A program made the position numbers and the translations under genes. Of a DNA stretch of 41,214 nt, positions 18,276-27,487 are shown piece by piece. Origin of the DNA: Halanaerobiaceae bacterium. Lineage in GTDB: Bacteria > Bacillota > Halanaerobiia > Halanaerobiales > Halarsenatibacteraceae. The DNA is taken from assembly GCA_007134885.1 (NCBI GenBank), contig SLJX01000106.1, forward strand, positions 1 through 41,214, given 5' to 3'. The notes under the pieces were generated by a model, which was not told where the DNA came from, did not search any database, and worked only from the letters and a program-made list of their open reading frames with translations. The stretch's first letter is position 1; each line of letters opens with the position of its first letter.

Positions 18276-18932
18276 TTGGTGGACAAAATAATAGCCTGCT
18301 CTACTATCAGACCTGAAATTGAAGCACTAAAACCCGACATGGACAGTCAATTTATGGAGTATGGATTACATCGTACTCCAGAGAAATTGAATAACAGCCT
18401 GCAGCAGGCAATATCTGAGAGCGAATCTCAGGGCTACAACTGCATCAGACTGGGTTACGGACTTTGCTCTCATGGCACCTCTGGTTTGAGTGGAGAAAGT
18501 GCTACCCTGATTATTCCCAGAGCTCATGACTGCATTTCAGTATTATTAGGATCTGCCCAGAACTATATGCAGGAATTTAAAGCTTCACCGGGAACTATTT
18601 ATCTTTCCCGGGGCTGGATTGAGTTTGGTGGTGACCCCTTAAGTGAATATGATAACTATGTGGAAGTGGTTGGTGAGGAAATAGCCAGGGAAACTATAGA
18701 GATGGAATATCGCAATTATAACAAACTGGTTTTTATCAATACCTGGCTGCCGGAAAAGGAATTGATAGAGTATCGGGAATATGCCCAACGGGTGGCTGAT
18801 TTTATCGGGTTGAAATACAGGGAGCAGGAAGGCTCTCCCGATTTGCTCAAAAAACTGCTGGAGGGGGAAGAGAATCAAGAAATTGCTCACTTCCCGCCGG
18901 GAAGGCTGATTTTACGCTCCAATCTGGTTTGA
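18276..18932 (+). CDS. DUF1638 family protein
   Basis: 218 residues, function unknown. It matches DUF1638 by IIACSTIRPEIEAL at the start, MEYGLHRTPEKL, LGYGLCSHGTSGL, LIIPRAHDCISVLLGS and PGTIYLSRGWIEFGG. The Cys and His residues in these motifs could bind a metal or corrinoid, but that is not established. DUF1638 genes often accompany MttB and corrinoid genes, as here. I place the start at TTG 18276 (GTG 18279 is possible): AGGAGGA at 18262-18268 gives ideal spacing, and family similarity starts there, not at the track start 18237, which lies inside the upstream gene. Stop TGA lies within the palindrome GGTTTGAATCAAACC (18926-18940). Confidence 0.82.
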   Translation: MVDKIIACSTIRPEIEALKPDMDSQFMEYGLHRTPEKLNNSLQQAISESESQGYNCIRLGYGLCSHGTSGLSGESATLIIPRAHDCISVLLGSAQNYMQEFKASPGTIYLSRGWIEFGGDPLSEYDNYVEVVGEEIARETIEMEYRNYNKLVFINTWLPEKELIEYREYAQRVADFIGLKYREQEGSPDLLKKLLEGEENQEIAHFPPGRLILRSNLV

Positions 18933-19081
18933 ATCAAACCCGTTATAGCATTGCAAAAATTTTGCTTTTTCTTTTAAAATTTGCTGGTCTTTCATTGTTA
19001 TACAAAGGTTTACAAAGCAGCATTTTTCTGAGTTAATCAGGTAAACTAAATTTTAATTCAGTGATGGGGAGGTAGAAAATA

Positions 19082-19876
19082 ATGATTGTTATCGGTGAAT
19101 TGATTAATTCCACCAGAGATGAGATTAAAGAAAAGATTGCTGAGCGCGATAAGGAATTTATCCAGGATGTAGCGCTAAAACAGGAAAAGGCAGGGGCTTC
19201 CTATATTGATGTGAATGCCGGAGCCTTTGTGGAAGAAGAAATTGATCATCTGCTCTGGCTGGTAGAGGTTGTCCAGGAAGTTGTAGAGAATCCGCTGGCT
19301 CTGGACAGTCCCAGTGCCAAGGCCCTGAAGGTTGCTGCTGAAAAGCATGAAGGCATCCCTCTGATAAATTCCATTACCCTGGAAGAAGAGCGTTATGCCA
19401 ACGTGCTACCCATTGTCAAAGAATTTGATGCCAAAGTTATTGCGCTCTGTATGAGCGATGAGGGAATGCCTGATAATGCCGAGGACAGGATTAATTATGG
19501 CAAAAGACTGGTTGATAAACTGATTGAGGATGGGGTACCGGCAGAAAATATCTTTGTCGATCCCATCATCAACCCCATTAGCGTTGATGGTACGGTGGGC
19601 CTGCAGATACTTGAAGCAATTGAAACTATATCCAATTATAACGAAAATATTCATATAACCTGCGGCCTGAGTAATATCTCCTTTGGTCTGCCGCATCGTT
19701 CTCTTTTAAATCAGGCCTTTATTATAATGGGCATCAGCCGGGGCATGGATTCGGCCATAATTGATCCTCTTGATGATGACATGATGAAACTGATTAAAGC
19801 TGCTGAAGTGCTCACCAATGCTGATGAGCATGCTATGAATTATCTCAAGGCTTCTAGAGCTGGAGAACTGGATTAA
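19082..19876 (+). CDS. mtgA: Methyltetrahydrofolate:corrinoid methyltransferase (MtgA/AcsE-like)
   Basis: This 264-residue cytoplasmic TIM-barrel pterin-binding enzyme transfers methyl between the corrinoid proteins and tetrahydrofolate. Motifs are VIGELINSTR at the start, YIDVNAG near 42, DSPSAKALK near 80, FVDPIINPIS near 160 and CGLSNISFGLPHRSLLN near 200. Size fits MtgA/AcsE and is much shorter than MetH. AcsE would be expected beside CODH/acetyl-CoA synthase genes, and none are seen here. The MttB/corrinoid genes upstream and MetV/MetF downstream favour MtgA-like catabolic methyl transfer to THF. It is the first gene of a tightly spaced run to 30739. Confidence 0.9.
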   Translation: MIVIGELINSTRDEIKEKIAERDKEFIQDVALKQEKAGASYIDVNAGAFVEEEIDHLLWLVEVVQEVVENPLALDSPSAKALKVAAEKHEGIPLINSITLEEERYANVLPIVKEFDAKVIALCMSDEGMPDNAEDRINYGKRLVDKLIEDGVPAENIFVDPIINPISVDGTVGLQILEAIETISNYNENIHITCGLSNISFGLPHRSLLNQAFIIMGISRGMDSAIIDPLDDDMMKLIKAAEVLTNADEHAMNYLKASRAGELD

Positions 19877-19897
19877 GCAAATAAAGGGGCGAAAAAA

Positions 19898-20944
19898 ATG
19901 TCAAGAATAGCTGTTATAGGAGGTGGCATAGCGGGCTGTACGGCTGCGGCGGAACTGGCAGCAGCCGGGCAGCAGATACTGCTGGTGGAAAAAGAGGACA
20001 GCCTGGGGGGGAATATTAAAAACTATGGCTGTAAGGCTGATAGTTTATGTACCCGCTGTAATCTTTGCCTGGTAGATACTGTTTTCAATGAGGTGCGTGA
20101 GAACCAGGCTGTGGAAGTAACCTATAATACCACGGTGGTGGATTGTTTGCAGGAGAAGGATAAATTTACTCTGATAACCTCTGACCTCGAGGGAGAAAAA
20201 GAGGTTGATGATATTTCTGAAGTTGTACTGGCTACCGGTCATACCAGATGGTCGGAACTGGAAACAGGCACTCCCGAAATATTTCAGGACAGAAGAATAA
20301 TCTGGGCCAGTGATTTTGAAGATATGCTGGAACAAAGACAGGACCAACTTTCCGGTCAATCCCTGGAGTTTGATCTGGGCTTTGCTCCGGAGTCGGCTGT
20401 CTTTTTACAATGTAATGGTTCCCGCAGTCTGCAGGAAAAGGCTCAGTACTGTTCCCGGGTCTGCTGTGGTTATAATTATCGGATTGCCAGGGTGTTAAGG
20501 GAGAATTTTCCCGAGATGGAACTCAGCATGTTTTTCATTGACATGCAGGAAGCCGGTTTTTTAGTCAATCTTTCCCGCAGAGATTTACAGGAAAGGGAAA
20601 TTGCCTATTATAACTGCAAACCACTGAGGCTGGAGCGGGGCGAGGATTCTTTAACAATGCATTATGAGGATCAAAAATCCGGCAAAATGGCTACCATTGA
20701 AACAGACCTTCTGGTCCTTTCCGAGGGTATTCACCCCGGTCCCGAACATGAGAGATGGGCCAGAATTTTTAACCTGCAGCAGACAGAGGATGGTTTTTTA
20801 AGGCCGATCTGGTCTCCCGAGGAAAGCAAAGTATATCTGGCCGGCACCGTTACCAGTCCTGGTGATATAGCTACCACAATAGCGAAAAGTAAGACAATGG
20901 CCTACCGCCTGCTGGAAACCAGACAGGCCCGGGCTGAGGTTTAA
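19898..20944 (+). CDS. HdrA-like FAD oxidoreductase (single-module, short)
   Basis: 348 residues. The N-terminal dinucleotide-binding motif VIGGGIAGCTAAAEL and EKEDSLGGNI resemble HdrA, the flavin-bifurcating subunit of heterodisulfide reductase. The iron-sulfur ligands differ from standard HdrA (DCSTC ... type): here C45-x5-C51-x2-C54-x2-C57 (CKADSLCTRCNLC). A later block FLQCNGSRSLQEKAQYCSRVCCGYNYRIA corresponds to the HdrA CSGSRD ... CSxVCC region. No separate ferredoxin domain or HdrA N-terminal CHCG domain is present. It is followed by a companion protein that carries ferredoxin and MvhD domains, so the two look like halves of one electron-transfer unit. Function is inferred: a flavin site for electrons moving to or from methyl-THF metabolism. 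Confidence 0.8.
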   Translation: MSRIAVIGGGIAGCTAAAELAAAGQQILLVEKEDSLGGNIKNYGCKADSLCTRCNLCLVDTVFNEVRENQAVEVTYNTTVVDCLQEKDKFTLITSDLEGEKEVDDISEVVLATGHTRWSELETGTPEIFQDRRIIWASDFEDMLEQRQDQLSGQSLEFDLGFAPESAVFLQCNGSRSLQEKAQYCSRVCCGYNYRIARVLRENFPEMELSMFFIDMQEAGFLVNLSRRDLQEREIAYYNCKPLRLERGEDSLTMHYEDQKSGKMATIETDLLVLSEGIHPGPEHERWARIFNLQQTEDGFLRPIWSPEESKVYLAGTVTSPGDIATTIAKSKTMAYRLLETRQARAEV

Positions 20945-20978
20945 TGAAAATGTTTTATCAAACAAAGGAGGTTTTTTA

Positions 20979-22355
20979 ATGTCAGGGTCAATAGCACACT
21001 ACGATGTTGCCTACATTGGCCAGGCTCTTAAGAATAATGAGCTGTCCCAGGTTACCCTGCCTGCCTCTTCCCTGACAGAATGCCGGGGTGAAATAGGTAA
21101 TTTTACTCTGAGCTATCAGGCAGAAGAAGAACTGGATCAGATTCAGACCAGTAATATTGTGATAAATCTGCCCCATCAGGAGGAATTACCGGTTGAAGGG
21201 TGTTTGTCTTTAACCGGGGTTGGAGAGGAGTTTCTGGCTGAAGCTGATGGAGATAAGCCACTGATTATAATTCAGGATTATCAGGAACTGTCAGCTGCCG
21301 CTCTGAGCCAGAGAGGTTTGAAGCTGGCCCTTCAGGCTAAATCAGAAGATCCAGCCAGGGAAGTTTATTATTTCTATCAGGCCATGCGCTTTATGGACAA
21401 TAACGATGAGCTCTATGAAGAAGCCCGGCGCCAGGAGGTAATTTTTCTCAAGCATGACCTGGGGGAGCTGGAAATTTCTCAAGATGGTGAGATCTTTTAC
21501 AGCCGGGAAGATATTGAATTAAGTCTCAGCGGAGAACTGGTAGTAGCACCGGAGTTAAAGCCGGCTGCAGAGGTTGACAGGCTGGCACGGATCTTTAATA
21601 TTACCCGGGGGCCAGAGGGCTATCTCCAGGTCGATAATATTTATCTTCAGCCCACCCTAAGCGGTAAACGGGGCTTATATGTGCTGGGCGGTGCCAGGGG
21701 GCCAAATGCTCTGACCTATCAGCAGGAAGAGCGGGAATATACCCTCCAGGAGATTAAGCGCAATCTGATCGGAGTTGAGGAACTGGATGAAGAGGAAAGA
21801 TCAGTTGATGATCAAAAATGTGTGGTCTGCTATACCTGTTACCGGGTCTGCCCTCATGGAGCAATTCAGAGGGATGAAGAGTTGAACTCCATGCAGATTA
21901 TGCCGCTGGCCTGCCAGTCCTGTAATCTCTGTATCAGCCGCTGTCCCATGGGAGCTATTACCAGGAGCGGAGAAGTTGAAGAACAGCCTCAATCGGATCG
22001 TCAGGTAATAATCTGTGAGAACTCTGCTGCTCTGGCCCGGGAAAAAGCTGATTTCGATCCAATGGCCGGCCTGGAGGTAACCGAGGTTCCCTGCGTCAGC
22101 ACGGTGAAAAAGGAGCATATTTACCAGCGTCTGGCAGGAAGTGAAGGCGATCTCCTGATTCTGGGCTGCATTTCTGAAGCCTGCAAGCATTTAACCGGCC
22201 ATGATCGCTGTGAACAGGTTGTCAGCTCAGCGAAATCAGATCTGGAAAAGCTGGATCTGGATCCCGAGCGGGTTAATTATCAGAGGCTCTCTCCCCGAAT
22301 GGCTGCTGATCTATCGGCCTATCTGACTGACTGGAAGGGGGAAGTTCTGCAATGA
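20979..22355 (+). CDS. Degenerate HdrA-like / 2[4Fe-4S] ferredoxin / MvhD-domain fusion
   Basis: 458 residues in three parts. Residues 1-265 align loosely with the body of HdrA (end block ELVVAPELKPAAEVDRLARI ... GLYVLGGARGPN) but lack the GxGxxG FAD motif, so this part is probably structural. Residues 281-322 hold two [4Fe-4S] motifs, CVVCYTCYRVCP and CQSCNLCISRCP. Residues 342-458 resemble MvhD, the small Fe-S adaptor that feeds HdrA: VIICENSAALA, VPCVSTVKKEHI, LGCISEACKH. It lies 34 bp after the HdrA-like gene, and its TGA overlaps the metV start (ATGA). It probably carries electrons between the HdrA-like flavin and MetV/MetF. Confidence 0.8.
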   Translation: MSGSIAHYDVAYIGQALKNNELSQVTLPASSLTECRGEIGNFTLSYQAEEELDQIQTSNIVINLPHQEELPVEGCLSLTGVGEEFLAEADGDKPLIIIQDYQELSAAALSQRGLKLALQAKSEDPAREVYYFYQAMRFMDNNDELYEEARRQEVIFLKHDLGELEISQDGEIFYSREDIELSLSGELVVAPELKPAAEVDRLARIFNITRGPEGYLQVDNIYLQPTLSGKRGLYVLGGARGPNALTYQQEEREYTLQEIKRNLIGVEELDEEERSVDDQKCVVCYTCYRVCPHGAIQRDEELNSMQIMPLACQSCNLCISRCPMGAITRSGEVEEQPQSDRQVIICENSAALAREKADFDPMAGLEVTEVPCVSTVKKEHIYQRLAGSEGDLLILGCISEACKHLTGHDRCEQVVSSAKSDLEKLDLDPERVNYQRLSPRMAADLSAYLTDWKGEVLQ

Positions 22356-23026
22356 TTGTTGGAAAACTAAAAGATGTAGCTGAAATAAAAGATATGCTGT
22401 CGGAGGACCTGGAAAGCCTTTTTATTATTGGCTGTGGAACCTGTGTTTCTGTCAGTCTGGCTGGAGGAGAGCGGGAAGCTAAGTCTCTGCGTGATCTGCT
22501 TGAGCTCTACTTCAGAAGCCAGGGGCGGGATGTGAAAGTTAATACAGCCACAATTAAAAGGCAGTGCGATGATGAATTTATTGACTCGGAAGAGCTGGCC
22601 ATTTCAGAACATGATGTTGTGCTGTCACTGGCCTGCGGGGTTGGAGTTCAGCACCTGGGCATTAAACATCCCGGTAAGATGATTCTGCCAGGTGTCAATA
22701 CCACCTTTTACGGACGAAATTCCGATGTTGGAGAATGGGAAGAGATGTGCCTGGGCTGCGGCGATTGTATTCTGGATGATTTTGCCGGTGTCTGTCCGGT
22801 AGCCCGATGTTCAAAAAGTCTGATCAATGGTCCCTGTGGAGGATCTCAGGACGGAAAATGTGAGGTCGATGATGAAATAGATTGCGGCTGGGATTTAATC
22901 TATAATAGGGCCAAGGAAATCGGTCAACTCGATCGGCTGCTCTCCTATGAGGGACCTAAAGACTGGTCTACCGCTCGAGATGGCGGCGTCCGGAGTCACA
23001 AAAATCCGGAGTTCTTCAGTGAGTGA
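22352..23026 (+). CDS. metV: MetV-type zinc/iron-sulfur subunit of methylenetetrahydrofolate reductase
   Basis: This 224-residue protein is the methylene-THF reductase C-terminal domain type, known as MetV in acetogens, where it partners MetF. Visible features: FIIGCGTCVSVSLAGG near the start, VLSLACGVGVQ in the middle, CLGCGDCILDDFAGVCPVARCSKSLINGPCGG near 135-165, and a C-terminal CGWDLIYNRAKEIGQLDRL. The cysteine pattern supports one [4Fe-4S] cluster plus a zinc site. It starts within the stop codon of the preceding gene (ATGA), so translation is probably coupled, and metF follows 14 bp downstream. Confidence 0.9.
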   Translation: MIVGKLKDVAEIKDMLSEDLESLFIIGCGTCVSVSLAGGEREAKSLRDLLELYFRSQGRDVKVNTATIKRQCDDEFIDSEELAISEHDVVLSLACGVGVQHLGIKHPGKMILPGVNTTFYGRNSDVGEWEEMCLGCGDCILDDFAGVCPVARCSKSLINGPCGGSQDGKCEVDDEIDCGWDLIYNRAKEIGQLDRLLSYEGPKDWSTARDGGVRSHKNPEFFSE

Positions 23027-23040
23027 AAGGGGAATAGGTA

Positions 23041-23964
23041 ATGGCAGAATATATATCTAAACTGGAACAGTTGCTGGAAGAGGGAGAATTTGTAGTATGC
23101 AGTGAAATGGGGCCGCCCATCGGGGCGGATCCTGAGTTTATCCGGAAAAAATGTGATGATGTTAAGGGTTATGTTGATGCTGTAAATATAACCGATAACC
23201 AGACAGCAATCATCAGAATGTCCAGTATTGCTGCTGCCAAGATAGCCATGGAAGAGGGCCTGGAAATGATTATTCAGATTACCGGCCGGGATCGCAATCG
23301 CATAGGAATCCAGAGTGATCTCTTGGGTGCCAGCGCCCTGGGCTTGCGCAATGTTCTCTGTCTGACAGGAGATCATCAGTGCTTTGGCAATGATGAGGAT
23401 GCCAAAAATGTTTTTGATCTGGATTCGGTCAGCATCATCAAAGCCTGCCAGCAGATGACAGAAGAAGGTAAGTTGATAAATGGCAATGAGCTTAAAACTG
23501 AACCACCCAGACTTTATTACGGGGGAGCCCATAATCCCTTCGCCGACCCCTTTGAAATGCATATGCTGAAGCTGGAAAAGAAAATCGAAGCCGGCATGAA
23601 ATTCATCCAGACCCAGTGTATCTATAATATAGAAAAATTTGATTACTGGATGGAAGAGGTAAGAAAGCGGGGGCTGCATGAGAAGTGCCATATTATGGCC
23701 GGGATTCTGCCCACCCGTTCTGTTAAAGCCTTGAGAATGATGAAAAAATTTGTTGCCGGCATGGATGTCCCGGACTATACAATTGAAAGAATGGAAGCTG
23801 CTGAGGATAAAAAAGCTGAAGGAGTCCAGATGGCAGTTGATATAATAAATCATGTTAAAGAAATTGAGGGTGTCAGAGGAGTTCATCTGATGCCGGTTGC
23901 CTGGGAAGAAATAACCCCGGTAGTTGTAGAAAAAGCCAATTTATATCCCCGACCGGAGGTGTAA
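23041..23964 (+). CDS. metF: Methylenetetrahydrofolate reductase MetF
   Basis: This 307-residue FMN/FAD TIM-barrel enzyme catalyses methylene-THF / methyl-THF interconversion. Motifs: EFVVCSEMGPPIGAD near 20, VDAVNITDNQ, MIIQITGRDRNRIGIQSDLLGA, GLRNVLCLTGDH, GGAHNPFADP, KFIQTQCIYN and IMAGILPTRSV. Size fits the short MetF of acetogens that needs MetV. In an organism growing on methyl groups it should run mainly in the oxidative direction; that is inference. It is embedded between MetV and the HdrC/HdrA/MvhD/Flx genes, which argues for a physical or electron-transfer link rather than free NAD(P)H use. Confidence 0.93.
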   Translation: MAEYISKLEQLLEEGEFVVCSEMGPPIGADPEFIRKKCDDVKGYVDAVNITDNQTAIIRMSSIAAAKIAMEEGLEMIIQITGRDRNRIGIQSDLLGASALGLRNVLCLTGDHQCFGNDEDAKNVFDLDSVSIIKACQQMTEEGKLINGNELKTEPPRLYYGGAHNPFADPFEMHMLKLEKKIEAGMKFIQTQCIYNIEKFDYWMEEVRKRGLHEKCHIMAGILPTRSVKALRMMKKFVAGMDVPDYTIERMEAAEDKKAEGVQMAVDIINHVKEIEGVRGVHLMPVAWEEITPVVVEKANLYPRPEV

Positions 23965-23970
23965 GAGGAA

Positions 23971-24399
23971 ATGAATAAGGAATTTAAACAGACCATTAAA
24001 GGCAGACCAGGGGGAGAAAATTTAAGCCTCTGCTATAGCTGTGGCAGCTGTACGGCTACCTGTCCGGTCAGTGAGCAGGTGGAGAGTTTTAATCCCCGGC
24101 TGATAATCAAGAAATCTCTGCTGGGTTTTCAGGAGGAGGTTCTCTCCGGTGAGGAGATCTGGCAGTGTATTCAGTGCCGGAGATGTGTCTCAGCCTGCCC
24201 CCAGAATGTTCGTTTTGCAGATATAGTTAGAGTTCTTAGAGAACTGGCTGTTGAAGAGGAATATTATCAAAAAGATCTGGAAGCCAATCTGGATGACTTT
24301 GATAAAAAAGTGCTGCGCTTCAGGCTTGAGAGCCTGGAAAAGGTACTAACAGGAGACAAGGATTTTTCCGATATTGAATTGAAAGCAGGTGGTGATTAA
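23971..24399 (+). CDS. hdrC: HdrC-like iron-sulfur subunit
   Basis: 142 residues with two [4Fe-4S] motifs, CYSCGSCTATCPV (C21, 24, 27, 31) and CIQCRRCVSACPQ (C66, 69, 72, 76), in the HdrC arrangement, followed by a helical C-terminus (DIVRVLRELAVEEEYYQKDL). HdrC carries electrons between HdrA and HdrB. No CCG-domain HdrB gene is in this cluster, so HdrC may pass electrons directly to MetV/MetF. It starts 6 bp after metF and ends one base before the hdrA ATG. Confidence 0.88.
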   Translation: MNKEFKQTIKGRPGGENLSLCYSCGSCTATCPVSEQVESFNPRLIIKKSLLGFQEEVLSGEEIWQCIQCRRCVSACPQNVRFADIVRVLRELAVEEEYYQKDLEANLDDFDKKVLRFRLESLEKVLTGDKDFSDIELKAGGD

Positions 24400-24400
24400 G

Positions 24401-27400
24401 ATGCCGGATCCTGTAGTCGTTGTCGGAGGTGGAATAGCAGGCATCCAGGCTGCAACTGATCTGGCTGAAATGGGGATTCCGGTATATCTGATAGAGAAGA
24501 GTCCCAGTCTGGGAGGGCGGATGGCTCAGCTTGATAAAACCTTCCCGACCAATGACTGTTCAACCTGTATTCTTGCTCCAAAAATTACCTCCTGTTACAA
24601 CCATGACAATGTAACCACCTATACCATGACCGAGCTGATTAATGTTGAGGGGGAGCCCGGCAATTTCCGGGTGCGCTTAAAGAAACGCCCCCGCTATGTA
24701 AATGAAGAGAAATGTACCGGCTGCGGAGACTGCCTGGATAAATGTCCGGTCAGCATTCCCGATGAATATAATATGGAAATGTCAGAATATGGCGCCATTC
24801 ATAAATACCAGCCTCAGGCTGTCCCCAATGTGGCAGCTATTGACCCCGAACGCTGTTTGAAATTGACCAAAGACAAATGCGGGGTCTGTGAGAAGGTCTG
24901 TAATTTTGATGCCGTTGAGTATGAACAGAAGGAGAAAAAGTTTATAGTTCAGGCAGCTTCAATTGTTTATGCTGCCGGTTATGAGGGATTTGCTGGAGAC
25001 CTGGTAAGCGAATACGGCTATAAAGATCAGGACAATGTAGTAACCAGTCTGGAATATGAGCGGATTTTGAATGCCGCCGGTCCCACCGATGGTCATATTG
25101 TTCGGCCTACCGATGGAGAAGAGGCCAGGAGAATTGCCTTTATTCACTGCAGCGGTTCCCGGGACCGCCGGACCGATAAAAATTACTGTTCTTCGGTCTG
25201 CTGCACCTATTCAATCAAGCATGCTCTAATCACCAAGGAGCATCTCAAAGATACCGAAGTAGATCTCTATTATATGGATATCAGAACCTTTGGCAAGGGA
25301 TTTGAGCGCTACTATAACCGGGCTCAGGAAACCGAAGGTGTTAACTTTATTCGTTCCCGGGTCTCAGAGATAGAGGCCGGCAGTCAGCCGGGAGATCTTA
25401 AGCTTAAGGTGACCGATGGTGATAACGGTTTTGCCGAAGAAGAGTATGATCTGGTGGTGCTGGCCAGCGGACTGGCTCCTACCCAGGAAGTTACCGATAC
25501 TCTGCAGAAACTCAAAGTCCGCACCAACAAATACGGTTTCATCGATATTGATGAATTTAATCCCTTAAGCACCAGCCGCAAGGGAATTTTTGGCTGTGGG
25601 GCTGTGAACGGACCTCGGGATATTCCGGAATCTGTCATGGATGCCAGCGGAGCAGCAGCCCTGGCCGGTCAGCATGCTGTGCTTGATGTTAATGATATGG
25701 GAGTGGAAAGTGCCGGTGAGCAGGAGTACCGGGTTACCCAGAATGAAAGAACCCGGGTAGGAGTGTTTGTCTGCCACTGCGGTACCAACATTGCGGGAGT
25801 TATTGATGTGGATGAAGTGGCCCGCCGGGCCAGAGAAATTCCCTTCGTGGAGCATGCCGAGGATGTCAAGTACCTCTGCTCCTCGGACAGTCAGGAGCTT
25901 ATCGGAGACCGGATTGAGGAGCATAATTTAAACCGGATTGTGGTGGCTTCCTGTACCCCCAGAACCCACGAGCCGCTTTTTATGGATGCCATTGCCGAAG
26001 CCGGACTTAATCCCTACCTGCTGGAGATGACCAATATCAGGGATCAGGGATCCTGGGTTCATAAAGAGGAACCGGAGAAAGCTACCTGGAAGGCCTATGA
26101 GCTGGTCAGGGCCGGGGTGGCCAGGGTCAAGAATGCTCTGCCCCTGGAACGAGGCGAGGTTGATAATATCGCCCGGGCTCTAATAGTTGGGGGAGGAGCA
26201 GCTGGACTGACGGCCGCTCTGGAGCTTGGCAAGCTCGGTTTTCCGGTCTCACTGGTAGAAAGGGAGACTGAGCTGGGCGGTCATGCCAGCAAGCTGGAGC
26301 ACAGTCTGGAAGGGCGTCCGGTCCAACCGCATCTGGAGCGTTTAATTAAGGAAGTAAGGGAACATGAACTAATTGACATCTATGCCGGTCATGAAATCAA
26401 AGATATATCCGGTTTTGTGGGTAATTATAAACTGGAGTTGATTCCTCCTATTCCCGAGGAGGCCAAAAAGGAAGATGACCTGCTGGAGATTGAAGGTGGA
26501 GTTGTAATTGTTGCCACCGGAGGTCAGGAATTTGAACCAGAGGAATACAGCTATCGAGACTCCGACCGGGTTATCACCCAGCTGGAACTGGAAGAGGGCC
26601 TGGGTCAACCCAACGGGCTTCCGGGGGAAGCTGAAGAATTAGAGGAAATTTATATGATTCAGTGTGTCGGTTCCCGGGAAGAGGACCGTCCCTACTGCAG
26701 CCGAATCTGCTGCAGTCAGGCCTTAAGAAATGCCGTTAATCTCAAAGAACGGAATCCTGAAGCTGAAATCACCATCCTGTACCGGGAGATGCGCAGCTAT
26801 GGCTATTATGAAGATCTTTACCGTCAGGCCCGGGATCTGGGAATTAACTTCAGCCGCTATGAGGTGGAGAATAAACCCCGGGTGACTGCTGAGGATAATG
26901 GCCGGGTGTCCCTGCAGTATGAAGAGCCCTTAAGCGGCCGGGAAATAACCGCTGAGCCCGATCTCCTGGTGCTGGCTGCAGCCATTCTGCCCCGGGATGA
27001 CAATCTGGAACTCAGCCAGATGCTGAAAACACCGCTCAATGAAGATAATTTCTTCCTGGAGGCCCATGTCAAGCTCCGTCCGGTAGACTCTGCCACTGAT
27101 GGGATCTTTCTGGCCGGTCTTTCCCATGGTCCCAAGAATTATTCGGAAAGTCTGGCTCAGAGCCGGGCAGCTGCAGGAAGAGCGGCTTCGATTTTAGCCC
27201 GGGAGTATCTCCTGACCCAGGCTACAGTCGCTGAAGTTGATGAAGAACTCTGCATCGCCTGCGGGGACTGCGAAAGAGTCTGTGCTTACAAAGCTATTGA
27301 AGTTAACGAAGAAGAGGATGTTGCTGAGGTTAACCGTGTTCTCTGCAAGGGCTGCGGCAACTGTACCGGTGTCTGCCGTCCCCATGCTGTCGATCTCCAT

Positions 27401-27487
27401 GGATTTATGAATCAGCAGATAATTGACGAAATAGAAACCCTGCTTGCTGAAGATGTCAGTGAGCTGGCCAAGTCAGGAGGGGTGTAA
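24401..27487 (+). CDS. hdrA: Double-length HdrA (two FAD modules plus C-terminal ferredoxin)
   Basis: This is a 1028-residue flavin and Fe-S protein. The N-terminal module (1-430) has VVVGGGIAGIQAATDL, GGRMAQLDKTFPTNDCSTC, ferredoxin motifs CTGCGDCLDKCP and CGVCEKVC, and the HCSGSRDRR / CSSVCCTYS blocks. Then comes an HdrA domain (about 440-575) with VFVCHCGTNIAGVIDV and VVASCTPRTHEPLF. A second FAD module (about 582-920) starts LIVGGGAAGLTAALELG. The last 90 residues carry CIACGDCERVC and CKGCGNCTGVC. This is the tandem architecture of about 1000 residues found in acetogens and sulfate reducers; methanogen HdrA is about 650. I start at ATG 24401 (AGGTGGTGA 6 bp upstream), not GTG 24389. It probably splits or merges electron pairs between ferredoxin, NADH and the MetFV branch. 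Confidence 0.9.
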   Translation: MPDPVVVVGGGIAGIQAATDLAEMGIPVYLIEKSPSLGGRMAQLDKTFPTNDCSTCILAPKITSCYNHDNVTTYTMTELINVEGEPGNFRVRLKKRPRYVNEEKCTGCGDCLDKCPVSIPDEYNMEMSEYGAIHKYQPQAVPNVAAIDPERCLKLTKDKCGVCEKVCNFDAVEYEQKEKKFIVQAASIVYAAGYEGFAGDLVSEYGYKDQDNVVTSLEYERILNAAGPTDGHIVRPTDGEEARRIAFIHCSGSRDRRTDKNYCSSVCCTYSIKHALITKEHLKDTEVDLYYMDIRTFGKGFERYYNRAQETEGVNFIRSRVSEIEAGSQPGDLKLKVTDGDNGFAEEEYDLVVLASGLAPTQEVTDTLQKLKVRTNKYGFIDIDEFNPLSTSRKGIFGCGAVNGPRDIPESVMDASGAAALAGQHAVLDVNDMGVESAGEQEYRVTQNERTRVGVFVCHCGTNIAGVIDVDEVARRAREIPFVEHAEDVKYLCSSDSQELIGDRIEEHNLNRIVVASCTPRTHEPLFMDAIAEAGLNPYLLEMTNIRDQGSWVHKEEPEKATWKAYELVRAGVARVKNALPLERGEVDNIARALIVGGGAAGLTAALELGKLGFPVSLVERETELGGHASKLEHSLEGRPVQPHLERLIKEVREHELIDIYAGHEIKDISGFVGNYKLELIPPIPEEAKKEDDLLEIEGGVVIVATGGQEFEPEEYSYRDSDRVITQLELEEGLGQPNGLPGEAEELEEIYMIQCVGSREEDRPYCSRICCSQALRNAVNLKERNPEAEITILYREMRSYGYYEDLYRQARDLGINFSRYEVENKPRVTAEDNGRVSLQYEEPLSGREITAEPDLLVLAAAILPRDDNLELSQMLKTPLNEDNFFLEAHVKLRPVDSATDGIFLAGLSHGPKNYSESLAQSRAAAGRAASILAREYLLTQATVAEVDEELCIACGDCERVCAYKAIEVNEEEDVAEVNRVLCKGCGNCTGVCRPHAVDLHGFMNQQIIDEIETLLAEDVSELAKSGGV

